A stretch of 64,000 nucleotides of DNA, taken from NCBI GenBank assembly GCA_030645495.1, contig JAUSLV010000006.1, forward strand, positions 186,001 through 250,000. Reading direction: 5' to 3'. Below the pieces are notes generated by a model. The model was not told the DNA's origin, searched no databases, and worked only from the letters and a program-made list of their open reading frames with translations. How positions within the stretch are numbered: position 1 is the stretch's first letter; the number at the start of each line of letters is the position of its first letter. This DNA comes from Actinomycetota bacterium (lineage in GTDB: Bacteria; Actinomycetota; Acidimicrobiia; Acidimicrobiales; Ilumatobacteraceae). Of this stretch, positions 34,422 through 42,268 are shown piece by piece. Made by a program: the position numbers and the translations under genes.

Positions 34422-34981
34422 AGCGCGCTCCTTGCAAAAAACCCGGCGTTGACCAACATCTTCCAGACCACCAAGGCGAACAAGACTCCGAACAAGGCCG
34501 TCAGCACGAAGAAGATGATGGAGACGAACGAATCGAACAGTCCACCATCGATCACCAGCTTCACGTACCCGGTGCAGTCTCCGTTGTCGGCGAAGTGCTC
34601 ACCCGCCACTTCGAATTCGACGCCAGCAGGAACAAGCTTCGGGATGTCGTACTCCTTGCTTCCCGAGTTGGACGTGCTGTCACCGTTGCCGGACCAGTCG
34701 TCGATCTTCAGCTTCCCGAAGGGCGGCGGCAGCTCGAGCCAGATCGAGCCGCTGTACTCACCCGGAGGTGAGCTGACCGAGCCTTCCCAGTTGACGGTGT
34801 CCGTACGCGGAATCGTGATGACATCGTCGCCCACGGTTTGCGCATCGACCTTCAGCCCATTGTCCTGCCACGCACCCGATGCCGAGCATTCGCCGTCGAT
34901 CTGTGCCGACGCCGTATTGGCGGTACCGAACACGAGAGCACCCATCAGGATCCCCATCGCAACCACTAGTCGCTTCTTCAA
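34418..34981 (-). CDS. Exported, C-terminally anchored protein of unknown family, cassette copy 2
   Basis: A 187-residue paralogue of the protein at 33558-34124. Signal peptide about 1-26 (ASA-Q), the same two Cys (GECSASG and GDCTGY), the shared GEYSGSIW and LPPPFGK segments and a C-terminal membrane helix (about 152-178). The start is a TTG at 34981, supported by GAGGGGGG 5 nt upstream and by the Lys/Arg-rich signal peptide that follows. Its base composition looks lower in GC than the flanking genes. Function unknown. Confidence 0.77.
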   Translation of the reverse strand: MKKRLVVAMGILMGALVFGTANTASAQIDGECSASGAWQDNGLKVDAQTVGDDVITIPRTDTVNWEGSVSSPPGEYSGSIWLELPPPFGKLKIDDWSGNGDSTSNSGSKEYDIPKLVPAGVEFEVAGEHFADNGDCTGYVKLVIDGGLFDSFVSIIFFVLTALFGVLFALVVWKMLVNAGFFARSAL

Positions 34982-34995
34982 GTGGCCCCCCTCTC

Positions 34996-35008
34996 TTTCC
35001 GTCGGAAA
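34996..35008. promoter_or_regulatory. Inverted repeat in the leader of the duplicated cassette
   Basis: TTTCCG and CGGAAA form a perfect 6-1-6 inverted repeat 14 nt upstream of the TTG start of cassette copy 2, next to an AT-rich patch (35005-35025) that stands out from the GC-rich surroundings. It could be an operator or part of the promoter region; no -35/-10 pair with proper spacing is convincing. Confidence 0.35.
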
Positions 35009-35058
35009 AATATCACGTTTCTATCAAGTCGCGGACCGACGGCGACGGTGTGTTCAGT

Positions 35059-35931
35059 TCAGTCGTTCGCGAGCAGTTGGATGAGGCTGCTGGTGTCCCA
35101 ACGGCGTCCGCCCCTGGCAATGACCTGCGCGTAGAACTGATCGATCAGCGCGGTCACCGGGAGGCGGGCGCCGTTGCGGTTCGCCTCGTCGAGCACGATG
35201 CCGAGATCCTTGCGCATCCACTCGACGGCGAACCCGAAGTCGAACTCGCCCTTCACCATCGTGTGCCCGCGGTTCTCCAGCTGCCAGCTCTGCGCCGCGC
35301 CGTACTTGATCACGTCGGTCACCTGCTGCGGGTCGAGGCCGGCCTTCACGGCGAAGTTGAGGCCCTCGGCCAGGCCCTGCACGATGCCGGCGATCAGGAT
35401 CTGGTTCACCATCTTGGTGAGCTGACCCGAGCCCGCCGGGCCCATCAGCGCGCTGGCCTTGGCATACGACCCCATCACCGGCTTGGCCAGTTCGTAGAAC
35501 GCTTCGTCGTCGGCGCCACACATGATCGTGAGCTGCGCGTTCTCCGCACCTGCCTGGCCGCCCGACACGGGCGCATCGATGAACCCCACGCCGAACTCGG
35601 CGGCGGCTTCGGCGAGCTCTTTGGCCACTTCGGCGGAGGCGGTGGTGTGATCGATCAGCACCGCGCCGGCACCGGCACCGGCCAGCACGCCGTCGGGGCC
35701 GTACACGACGTCGCGCACGTCGTTGTCGTTGCCCACGCAGAGGAACACGAACTCGGCACCTTCGGCCGCCTCACGCGGTGTGGGCGCGGCGCGATGACCG
35801 TAGAGCGCCACCCACGCCAGCGCCTTTCCCGGCGTGCGGTTGTAGACGGTGACCTGATGGCCGGCGGCGGCGAGGTGACGGGCCATCGGCGTGCCCATCA
35901 CGCCGAGCCCGATGAAGGCGACGGAACTCAT
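35059..35931 (-). CDS. 3-hydroxyisobutyrate dehydrogenase-family oxidoreductase
   Basis: A 290-residue beta-hydroxyacid dehydrogenase. The cofactor motif GLGVMGTPMA is at residues 8-17, the DAPVSGG substrate loop and catalytic Lys region GSGQLTKMVNQ are present. Candidates are 3-hydroxyisobutyrate, tartronate semialdehyde or glyoxylate/succinic semialdehyde reduction; sequence alone does not choose. ATG at 35931. The PLP decarboxylase gene lies 47 nt upstream on the same strand, so the two may share a transcript. Confidence 0.88.
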   Translation of the reverse strand: MSSVAFIGLGVMGTPMARHLAAAGHQVTVYNRTPGKALAWVALYGHRAAPTPREAAEGAEFVFLCVGNDNDVRDVVYGPDGVLAGAGAGAVLIDHTTASAEVAKELAEAAAEFGVGFIDAPVSGGQAGAENAQLTIMCGADDEAFYELAKPVMGSYAKASALMGPAGSGQLTKMVNQILIAGIVQGLAEGLNFAVKAGLDPQQVTDVIKYGAAQSWQLENRGHTMVKGEFDFGFAVEWMRKDLGIVLDEANRNGARLPVTALIDQFYAQVIARGGRRWDTSSLIQLLAND

Positions 35932-35978
35932 ACCCACAGTCTGGCCGGTCACGAGAGCACGAGCTGCACAGCCCCCAA

Positions 35979-37304
35979 TCAGCGCAGGCCGGCGATCAGT
36001 TCGCTGACCACCGAAGGGGGCGTCAGCGGGTGCATGAACACCAACCGGCCGACGGGCTCTCCGCGGTGGGTGGTGGGTGCCACGAACGCGATGCCCGCGG
36101 CCAACACGTCGGCGGCCCACCGCTGCCACTCAGCGCGACCCCACCCATCGCGGCGGAACAGCACCACGCCCAAGGTGGGCCGCATCACGAGCTGGGTGGT
36201 GGGGCAGGCGTCGAGTGCGTCGGCCATCTGCGCGGCGAGGTGGACGCCCGCACGGATCGCCTTGCGGTGCGCATCCACGCCGTGGAGCGCGAGCGCGAAC
36301 CAGAGCGGCAGCCCGCTGGCCCGCCGGGTGAGCTGGTAACCCAGATCGCTGGGGTTGTACGTGCCGTCGCCGGTGCGGATGCTCTCGATGTACGGGCCGT
36401 GCTGAGTGTGCACGGCCGCGGCGAGCGCTGGATCGCGGTAGAACAGCGCGCACGAACCCACCGGCGCGAACAGCCACTTGTGCGGATCGACGATGAAGCT
36501 GTCGGCGCGCTCGATGCCGGCGAACTGTGAGCGCAGCTCGGGCAGCAGCATCGCCGCCAGCCCGTACGCGCCATCCACGTGCAGCCACGCGTTCAGCTCG
36601 TCGGCGGCGTCGGCGCAGCCGGAGAGGTCGTCGATCACGCCTGCGTTGGTGCTGCCCGCGGAGGCCACGATCGCGGTGATGTCGGTGCGGCCCGCCGTCG
36701 CGGCACGGATCGCCGCGCCCGTGAGCCGGCAGTCGTGCCCGGTGTCAACCACCAGCGAGCGCAGGCCCAGCAGGTGCAGCGCGTTGTGAACCGAGGCGTG
36801 CGCCGTGTCGGCCACCACCACGGTGCGCCGCTCGCCGGCCTGCTCGCGCGCCACTGCCAGCGCTGAGAGGTTGCCGATGCTGCCGCCGCTCATGAAGCAA
36901 CCACCCGCGCCGGCGGGCAGCCCTGCCTGATCGGCGAGGAACTGCAGCACGTGCTGTTCGGCGGCGATCGCGCCGGCCGCCTCCAGCCACGCCTCGCCGG
37001 AGAAGTTGGCCGTGCCCACGATCGCGTCCATCCACACGGCGGCGGCCGATGGCGAACACGGGATGAACGCGAGGAACCGGTTGCTGTCGAGGCCCACGTT
37101 GTTGGGCGCGGCCACGTCGGCGAACATCCGCCACGCGCCGTCGAGTCCCAGGCCGGCGTCGGTGACCGAGCCCGCCAGCGCAGCAGTGAGTGCGCCAGGG
37201 TCGCCCACCACGCCCGCACCGGTGCCGGCCAGACGGTGCTGGATCCACCTCACGGCACGTGCCTCGAGGTCGCCCGTGGCGGCGCCCGGGCCGTGCAACG
37301 TCAT
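35979..37304 (-). CDS. PLP-dependent decarboxylase, aromatic amino acid/glutamate decarboxylase group
   Basis: A 441-residue group II decarboxylase-like enzyme. FMSGGSIGNLSALAVAR, WLHVDGAYG (cofactor Asp) and DPHKWLFAP with the Schiff-base Lys are all in place. Relatives decarboxylate aromatic amino acids, glutamate or aspartate; some act as aldehyde synthases. ATG 37304 lies one base after the upstream SDR gene's stop, indicating a common operon. Confidence 0.87.
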   Translation of the reverse strand: MTLHGPGAATGDLEARAVRWIQHRLAGTGAGVVGDPGALTAALAGSVTDAGLGLDGAWRMFADVAAPNNVGLDSNRFLAFIPCSPSAAAVWMDAIVGTANFSGEAWLEAAGAIAAEQHVLQFLADQAGLPAGAGGCFMSGGSIGNLSALAVAREQAGERRTVVVADTAHASVHNALHLLGLRSLVVDTGHDCRLTGAAIRAATAGRTDITAIVASAGSTNAGVIDDLSGCADAADELNAWLHVDGAYGLAAMLLPELRSQFAGIERADSFIVDPHKWLFAPVGSCALFYRDPALAAAVHTQHGPYIESIRTGDGTYNPSDLGYQLTRRASGLPLWFALALHGVDAHRKAIRAGVHLAAQMADALDACPTTQLVMRPTLGVVLFRRDGWGRAEWQRWAADVLAAGIAFVAPTTHRGEPVGRLVFMHPLTPPSVVSELIAGLR

Positions 37305-37305
37305 G

Positions 37306-38076
37306 TCACTCGGGCGTGACGTACGCCGCGGTGATGCCACCGTCGATGATCAGCGACTGGCCGGTCATCCAGCTGCTCTCGTCGCTGGCGAGGAACAGGG
37401 CGCCGTTGGCGATCTCGATCGGCTCGCCGAAGCGGCCCATCGGGATATGCACGAGGCGACGATTGCGCTTCGCATCGTCGCTGAGGAACTTGGCCAGCAG
37501 CGGGGTCATGATCGGGCCGGGGCACAGCGCGTTGCAGCGAATGCCCTGCCGGGCGTAGATGGTGGCGATCTCGCGGGTCATCGCCAGCACGGCGCCCTTG
37601 GAGGCGGTGTACGCGATCTGCGGCGTGGCCGCGCCCATGTGGGCCACGAACGACGCAACGTTGACGATGCTGCCCGACCCCGACTGCTGCATCGCCGGGA
37701 TGGCGTACTTGCAACCGAGCATGGTGCCGAGCACGTTGATATCCATCGTGCGCTGGTAGGTCTCGACGCTGGTGGTGACGGGGTTGTCGTCGTCGCCCAA
37801 CATCACACCGGCGTTGTTGTACAGCACGTGCAGGCCGCCGTAAGTCTCGACCGCGAAGTTCACCGCGTTCTCCACGCTCTCGGGGTTGGTGACGTCGCAG
37901 GCGACGAAGCTGGCCTCGCCACCGGCCGCGGCAATCGCATCGATCACCTCATCGCCATCGGTGATGTCGGCCACCACCACCCTTGCCCCTTCGGCGGCGA
38001 AGCGCTCGGCTCCAACCCTGCCAAGACCCGACGATGCACCTGTGATGAGGGCGACCTTGCCCGCGAGACGACTCAT
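37306..38076 (-). CDS. Short-chain dehydrogenase/reductase
   Basis: A 256-residue classical SDR with TGASSGLG at residues 13-20, Asp after the second strand (VADITD, favouring NAD), NNAG and YTASK (catalytic Tyr/Lys), ending in the usual IIDGGITA. Substrate unknown. First gene of a likely operon with the PLP decarboxylase and, further on, the HIBADH-like enzyme. The divergent EEP gene starts 37 nt away. Confidence 0.9.
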   Translation of the reverse strand: MSRLAGKVALITGASSGLGRVGAERFAAEGARVVVADITDGDEVIDAIAAAGGEASFVACDVTNPESVENAVNFAVETYGGLHVLYNNAGVMLGDDDNPVTTSVETYQRTMDINVLGTMLGCKYAIPAMQQSGSGSIVNVASFVAHMGAATPQIAYTASKGAVLAMTREIATIYARQGIRCNALCPGPIMTPLLAKFLSDDAKRNRRLVHIPMGRFGEPIEIANGALFLASDESSWMTGQSLIIDGGITAAYVTPE

Positions 38077-38112
38077 GGCGAACCACGGTATCGGATCGGC
38101 CAGACTTGCCCG

Positions 38113-38811
38113 GTGACGACTTGGCGGGTGATGACCTGGAACATCCTCGGTGCCCACGACCCCGACCTCGGCGACATCGCTGCCGTGCTACGCGAGCACG
38201 AGCCCGACGCGGTCGCGCTGCAGGAGGTGCGCCGCGGTCAGGCCCGTCGGATGGCGCAGCGGCTCGGCTGGCAACACGTGTGGGCGCGCAAGCACTATCC
38301 GTACACGCCGCTGCTGTGGTGGCGCGCCGAGGGCCTGGCGATCGTGTCGCCATGGGCGCTGTCGGGCCGCATGCGCACCACCATCTCCCCCGGTGTCAGC
38401 ACCTGGCACTACAAGCACCGCGTGCTGCTGGGGGCCACCGTGCGGCGCCGCGACGGCGCGCTGCGCCTGTTCGACACGCACCTCGCCAGCCACGACGCCG
38501 ACGAGCGCATCGCCCAGGCCCGCCGGGTGGCCGACCGCATTCGCGCCGACACGTCGCCGCTGCGGGTGCTGGCGGGTGACTTCAACACCACGGATGATAC
38601 GGCGGTGGAAGTGATGCGCGAGTTCCGCCCGGTCGACCTCGTCGACCACGGCGGCGAGCACACCAGCCCGTCGAACGCACCGTACCAACGGCTCGACTAC
38701 GTGCTCGTGCCCACTGCCGTGCGTGTGCTTGCCACCGTCACCCCCGACGGCGACCAACTGTGGCGCCGCCTCAGCGACCACCTCCCCGTCCTTGTCGAGT
38801 TCGAGGTCTGA
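38113..38811 (+). CDS. Endonuclease/exonuclease/phosphatase (EEP) family protein
   Basis: A 232-residue EEP-fold hydrolase starting at GTG 38113. The metal and catalytic segments are present: TWNI, LQEVR (metal Glu), DTHLAS, AGDFNTT and SDHLPV at the C-terminus. These hydrolyse phosphodiester or phosphomonoester bonds in nucleic acids, lipids or inositol phosphates; substrate not determined. No signal peptide. Four nt before the ComB-like gene, suggesting co-transcription. Confidence 0.87.
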   Translation: MTTWRVMTWNILGAHDPDLGDIAAVLREHEPDAVALQEVRRGQARRMAQRLGWQHVWARKHYPYTPLLWWRAEGLAIVSPWALSGRMRTTISPGVSTWHYKHRVLLGATVRRRDGALRLFDTHLASHDADERIAQARRVADRIRADTSPLRVLAGDFNTTDDTAVEVMREFRPVDLVDHGGEHTSPSNAPYQRLDYVLVPTAVRVLATVTPDGDQLWRRLSDHLPVLVEFEV

Positions 38812-38815
38812 CGTC

Positions 38816-39529
38816 ATGGGCAGCAGACAGGTGGCGCGGTGGGAACTGGCGGGCGTGACCGGGCCGGTCGTGGTGATCGATGTCATCCGCGCGTTCACGA
38901 CGGCCGCGTACGCGTTCGGTGCTGGCGCCGAGGCGATCTACCTCGTCGGCGGGGTCGACGAAGCCCTGGAATTCAAACAGCGACACGCAGGTGTGCTGGC
39001 GATGGGCGAGGACCATGGGCGCCGCCCCCAGGGGTTCGACTTCGCGAACTCGCCCGTCGCGCTCAGCCGGGCCGACCTCCGCGGTCGCACGCTCGTGCAG
39101 CGCACCTCGGCTGGCACACAGGGCGTCGTCGCCGCCTCGCACGCGACGCGGCTGTGGGCAGCGAGCCTCGTGTGCGCGTCAGCCACGGCGGCGGCCGTCA
39201 CCGCCGCGGGTCTGGGCGACCCGACCTACGTGATCACCGGCTGCTTCCCCGACGCGCCGGACACCAGCGGTGACGACGACCGGATGACCGCGGCACACAT
39301 CGAGGCCATCCGCCTCGGCCACGCACCGGACGCCCGCGACGTGGCCGCCGCACTGTTGGTCACGGACGAGGCGATCCGCACGCTGGCGCTTGGTGACGGC
39401 CACTGCCACCCGCTCGACATCGAGTGCGCAGGCCGTGTCGATGCCTTCGACTTTGCCATGGAGGTGACCCGCGACGACCGCGGCCTCCGCCTCGCCCCCT
39501 CCTTCCCTCCTTTCGTGTCGCGGCCGTGA
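38816..39529 (+). CDS. ComB-like 2-phosphosulfolactate phosphatase family protein
   Basis: A 237-residue protein with the ComB signature: VVVIDVIRAFTTAAYAFGAGA near residues 18-38 and QRTSAGTQGV around 95-104. In methanogens ComB makes sulfolactate for coenzyme M; bacterial homologues occur without that pathway, and no other sulfolactate gene is seen here. The reaction should be Mg-dependent phosphate removal from a small acid. Terminal coding sequence lies inside a hairpin. Confidence 0.82.
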   Translation: MGSRQVARWELAGVTGPVVVIDVIRAFTTAAYAFGAGAEAIYLVGGVDEALEFKQRHAGVLAMGEDHGRRPQGFDFANSPVALSRADLRGRTLVQRTSAGTQGVVAASHATRLWAASLVCASATAAAVTAAGLGDPTYVITGCFPDAPDTSGDDDRMTAAHIEAIRLGHAPDARDVAAALLVTDEAIRTLALGDGHCHPLDIECAGRVDAFDFAMEVTRDDRGLRLAPSFPPFVSRP

Positions 39530-39558
39530 CCGCAGATTCCGTGGTCGCGACCGCGACA
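39516..39558 (+). terminator. Hairpin at the end of the ComB-like gene
   Basis: The 16-nt arms 39516-39531 and 39543-39558 pair at 14 of 16 positions around an 11-nt loop, spanning the stop codon. It could end transcription of the EEP/ComB pair. There is no T-tract, so it is a candidate only. The rest of the 175-nt gap up to 39704 shows no gene I can support. Confidence 0.4.
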
Positions 39559-39704
39559 CAGACCGGGTAGCGGCACGAAATCAGGCGACCGGAGCAGGCG
39601 GGGCGGGGCTACGGTCGGCGGGCGTGACAGCCTTCGCCGGAGCGACCGCAGTGGAGTGGGTGGACGATGGCCACCAGCTTCTTCACCTTCTTCGACTGAC
39701 AGGG

Positions 39705-40172
39705 TCAGGACCGTCGCCGGCCGGCAGCGGCGAAAAGCAGGATGATCGGGATGCCCCCGAGCATCCACAAGGGATGCCAGCGGTACGCGCTGGACGCAGA
39801 TGCGAGGGAGCTGGCGACGAGCGCACTCAGGAAGCACACGATCAAGAGCGCACCGTGCACGCACCCACGTCCAACGGGAACCGGGTCGTCGCTCGGCGTA
39901 TTCGGATCGCTGTCGTACACCGGTGACGTCAACCTGGCGACGGCATACACCCCAACCGCAGCGGCGACGCACCCAACCCCCGTCCACAGCAGCCAGACGG
40001 GTGCAGGCTGGTTGCCTGATTCGTCACCGCGACCAGGAAAGTGGACCATCAGCCATCCGAAAATGAAACCGAACCCGGTCACGGCCAACGGGGCGAAGGC
40101 GCCGACAAGCCGTCGTTGCCACCGTCCCATCGCCCGCGGCACGAGGTACCACGGCATGCCACCGTTCGGCAT
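39705..40172 (-). CDS. Hypothetical four-helix membrane protein
   Basis: A 155-residue protein with four hydrophobic helices (about 22-44, 60-80, 105-125 and 133-150) and a hydrophilic, Asp/Pro-rich loop between the second and third. The C-terminus is short and basic (GRRRS). I do not recognise a family. It begins 3 nt after the stop of the glutamine-synthetase-like gene on the same strand, so it is probably read from the same transcript. Confidence 0.62.
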   Translation of the reverse strand: MPNGGMPWYLVPRAMGRWQRRLVGAFAPLAVTGFGFIFGWLMVHFPGRGDESGNQPAPVWLLWTGVGCVAAAVGVYAVARLTSPVYDSDPNTPSDDPVPVGRGCVHGALLIVCFLSALVASSLASASSAYRWHPLWMLGGIPIILLFAAAGRRRS

Positions 40173-40175
40173 CAG

Positions 40176-41546
40176 CTAGATGCGCTCCCAGTAGCGGCGC
40201 AGTTCCCAGTCGGTGACGGTGTGGTTGAAGGCCTCCCACTCGGCCTTGGCCATGGTGAGGATGTGATGGTGCACGTCGTCGCCGAAGGCCTCGCGGGCGA
40301 TGTCGCTGCGCTCCCAGGCGTTGATCGCGTCGACGATGTTCCACGGGATGCGCGGGATGTCGGCGGCTTCGTAGCCGTTCCCCACGAACGGCGCGCCCAG
40401 CTCGAGCTGGTTCTTGATGCCGTACAGGCCACCGGCCAGCGTGCCGGCGAAGGCGAAGTAGCTGTTGGCGTCGGCACCGGGGATGCGGCACTCCACGCGG
40501 GTGCCCTTGCCGTGGCCCACCTTGCGGAACCCGAGCGTGCGGTTGTCGATGCCCCAGCCGATGCCGGTGGGCGCCCACGAGCCGAGCTGGAACCGCTTGT
40601 AGCTGTTGATCGTGGGGGCCCACAGCAGGCTGAACTCCTGCGCGGTGGCGATCTGCCCGGCGAGATAGTGCCGGAACGTGTCGCTCATGCCGTGAGCGCC
40701 GTGGTGATCATCGAACACGGCGGTCTGCCCGTCCAGCGACCACAGGCTGGAGTGGATGTGGCACGACGAACCCGTGTCGTTGAAGTCGTACTTGGCCATG
40801 AAGCTGACCGATCGCCCGGCGAAGTGGGCGATCTCCTTCGCGGCCAGCTTGTACACGCTGTTGCGGTCGGCCATCTCGACCGCGGTGGTGTAGTCGAGGT
40901 TGATCTCGTGCTGGCCCTTGCCGGCCTCGCCCTTGCTGAACTCCACCGGCACGCCGGCGGCCTCCAGGTTGCGGCGGATCGCACCCAGCACGTACTCGTC
41001 CTTGGTGGTCTGCAGGATGTGGTAGTCCTCCAGCCACGGCGAGTGCGGCCGCAGGTTGCGGTAGCCCTTCTCATGGGCCTCGTCGTAGGTGTCCTTGAAC
41101 AGGTAGAACTCGATCTCGCTGGCGACCATCGGCAAGAACCCCATCGCCGCGGCCGCGCCCACCTGGGCCTGCAGGATCGAGCGCGGCGCCACCGAGATCA
41201 ACTCGTGGCTGTCGACCTGCAACAGATCGCACATGATCATCGCCGTCTTCTCCACCCATGGGATCACGCGCACCGTGTTCCAGTCGGCCTTGGCCAACAT
41301 GTCGCCGTAACCCTGCTCGTAGCTGGCGAAGCGGTAGCCCGACACGGGGTTGTTGTCCATGTCGCAGGCGATCAGGTAGTCGCAGTTCTCGGTGCCCGCG
41401 TCGGCGACGCTGTTGAGGAAGAATCTGCCGGTGGTGCGCTTGCCCACCAGCCTGCCTTGCAGATCGGGGAACACCATCAGCACGGTGTCGATGGCACCGT
41501 CCCGGATCAGTTGTTCGAGCTGTTCGCGAGTGTGCGTGCCGGACAT
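40176..41546 (-). CDS. Glutamine synthetase family enzyme (GlnA-like ligase)
   Basis: A 456-residue enzyme of the glutamine synthetase fold. The N-terminal beta-grasp opens with VFPDLQGRLVGKR; the catalytic domain has SEIEFYLF, a GKGQHEINLDY metal segment, SSCHIHSSLW and RVECRIPGADANSY. The adenylylation-site motif of housekeeping GlnA is not seen near the C-terminus (the region reads DIPRIPWN), so it is more likely a gamma-glutamyl ligase for amines, of the PuuA/GlnA3/GlnA4 kind. ATG at 41546; carD lies immediately upstream, 19 nt away. Confidence 0.88.
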   Translation of the reverse strand: MSGTHTREQLEQLIRDGAIDTVLMVFPDLQGRLVGKRTTGRFFLNSVADAGTENCDYLIACDMDNNPVSGYRFASYEQGYGDMLAKADWNTVRVIPWVEKTAMIMCDLLQVDSHELISVAPRSILQAQVGAAAAMGFLPMVASEIEFYLFKDTYDEAHEKGYRNLRPHSPWLEDYHILQTTKDEYVLGAIRRNLEAAGVPVEFSKGEAGKGQHEINLDYTTAVEMADRNSVYKLAAKEIAHFAGRSVSFMAKYDFNDTGSSCHIHSSLWSLDGQTAVFDDHHGAHGMSDTFRHYLAGQIATAQEFSLLWAPTINSYKRFQLGSWAPTGIGWGIDNRTLGFRKVGHGKGTRVECRIPGADANSYFAFAGTLAGGLYGIKNQLELGAPFVGNGYEAADIPRIPWNIVDAINAWERSDIAREAFGDDVHHHILTMAKAEWEAFNHTVTDWELRRYWERI

Positions 41547-41565
41547 GGGCCGCACACTAGACGGC

Positions 41566-42090
41566 TCAGGCCTTCTTCTTCGCCGCTTCCTTGGCAGGCT
41601 TCAGCACACCCTTGGCGAGCGCCTCGTCGAGATAGCGCTCGGCCTCCTCGGCCGACACCTTCAGCGCCGGGGCGATCTCGCTGATCAGGTTGATGCGCGC
41701 ACGGTCGTACATCGTGCGCTCGGCAGCCGACAGCGATGCGTCGCGGTTGCGGGCGGCGAGGTTACGAACCACCTCGGCCACCTGGTACACGTCGCCGCTC
41801 TTCAGCTTCTCCTGGTGGTTCTTGAACCGGCGGCTCCAGTTGGAGGGCACGCGAGGATCGGGCTTGCTGAGCACCGCCACGAGGTCTTCGAGTTCTTCGG
41901 GGTTGACGGGCGGACGCACGCCGACCTCGCTGGCCTTCAGGGTGGGCACCGACAGTGTCATCTCGTTGATGACGGTCTTCAGGATCAGGTACTCCTGCAT
42001 GCTGCCGAAGGCTTCCATCTTCTTCGTACCCACCACGATGCATGCACCGTGCTGTGGGTAGATGACCGTGTCGCCCTTCTTGAACTTCAC
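41566..42090 (-). CDS. carD: CarD-family transcriptional regulator
   Basis: A 174-residue protein from GTG 42090, chosen over an in-frame GTG at 42102 because AGGTGAGG lies 6 nt upstream and the protein then starts MKFKKGDTV as in homologues. The N-terminal RNA-polymerase-binding Tudor-like domain (FKKGDTVIYPQHGAC) is followed by a helical DNA-binding domain and a Lys/Ala-rich tail. CarD stabilises RNA polymerase open complexes, notably at rRNA promoters, and is essential in mycobacteria. Confidence 0.93.
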   Translation of the reverse strand: MKFKKGDTVIYPQHGACIVVGTKKMEAFGSMQEYLILKTVINEMTLSVPTLKASEVGVRPPVNPEELEDLVAVLSKPDPRVPSNWSRRFKNHQEKLKSGDVYQVAEVVRNLAARNRDASLSAAERTMYDRARINLISEIAPALKVSAEEAERYLDEALAKGVLKPAKEAAKKKA

Positions 42091-42172
42091 TCGGAACCTC
42101 ACCTCTGTTGCCCCTGATGGACCCGCTCAGGGTAGACCGCGATGAGCGCTTTCCCTACGCCTCAAGCATGAG

Positions 42173-42245
42173 CGCCCCCGGAGAGACTCGAACTCCCAAC
42201 CAACGGGGTAGAAACCCGCTGCTCTATCCATTGAGCTACGGGGGC
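42173..42245 (-). tRNA. tRNA-Arg (anticodon TCT)
   Basis: A 73-nt cloverleaf on the minus strand. Acceptor arms GCCCCCG (42245-42239) and CGGGGGC (42180-42174) pair fully; the D arm GCTC/GAGC, anticodon stem GCGGG/CCCGT with loop TTTCTAC, and T arm GGGAG/CTCTC with TTCGAGT are all formed. Loop position 33 is T and the anticodon reads TCT, decoding AGA, a rare codon in this GC-rich DNA. CCA is not encoded. Confidence 0.96.
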
Positions 42246-42268
42246 GTGGCCGCCAGCCTACGGCGCGG

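Noticed and set aside
33334-34981. Toxin-antitoxin interpretation of the small overlapping gene pairs
   Set aside because: The larger protein has a signal peptide and membrane anchor and the smaller is a two-helix membrane protein; neither resembles an antitoxin or a DNA-binding protein.
39530-39704. Short plus-strand frames in the gap after the ComB-like gene
   Set aside because: The possible peptides have no ribosome site or coding signature, and the longer frame runs antisense into the membrane-protein gene.
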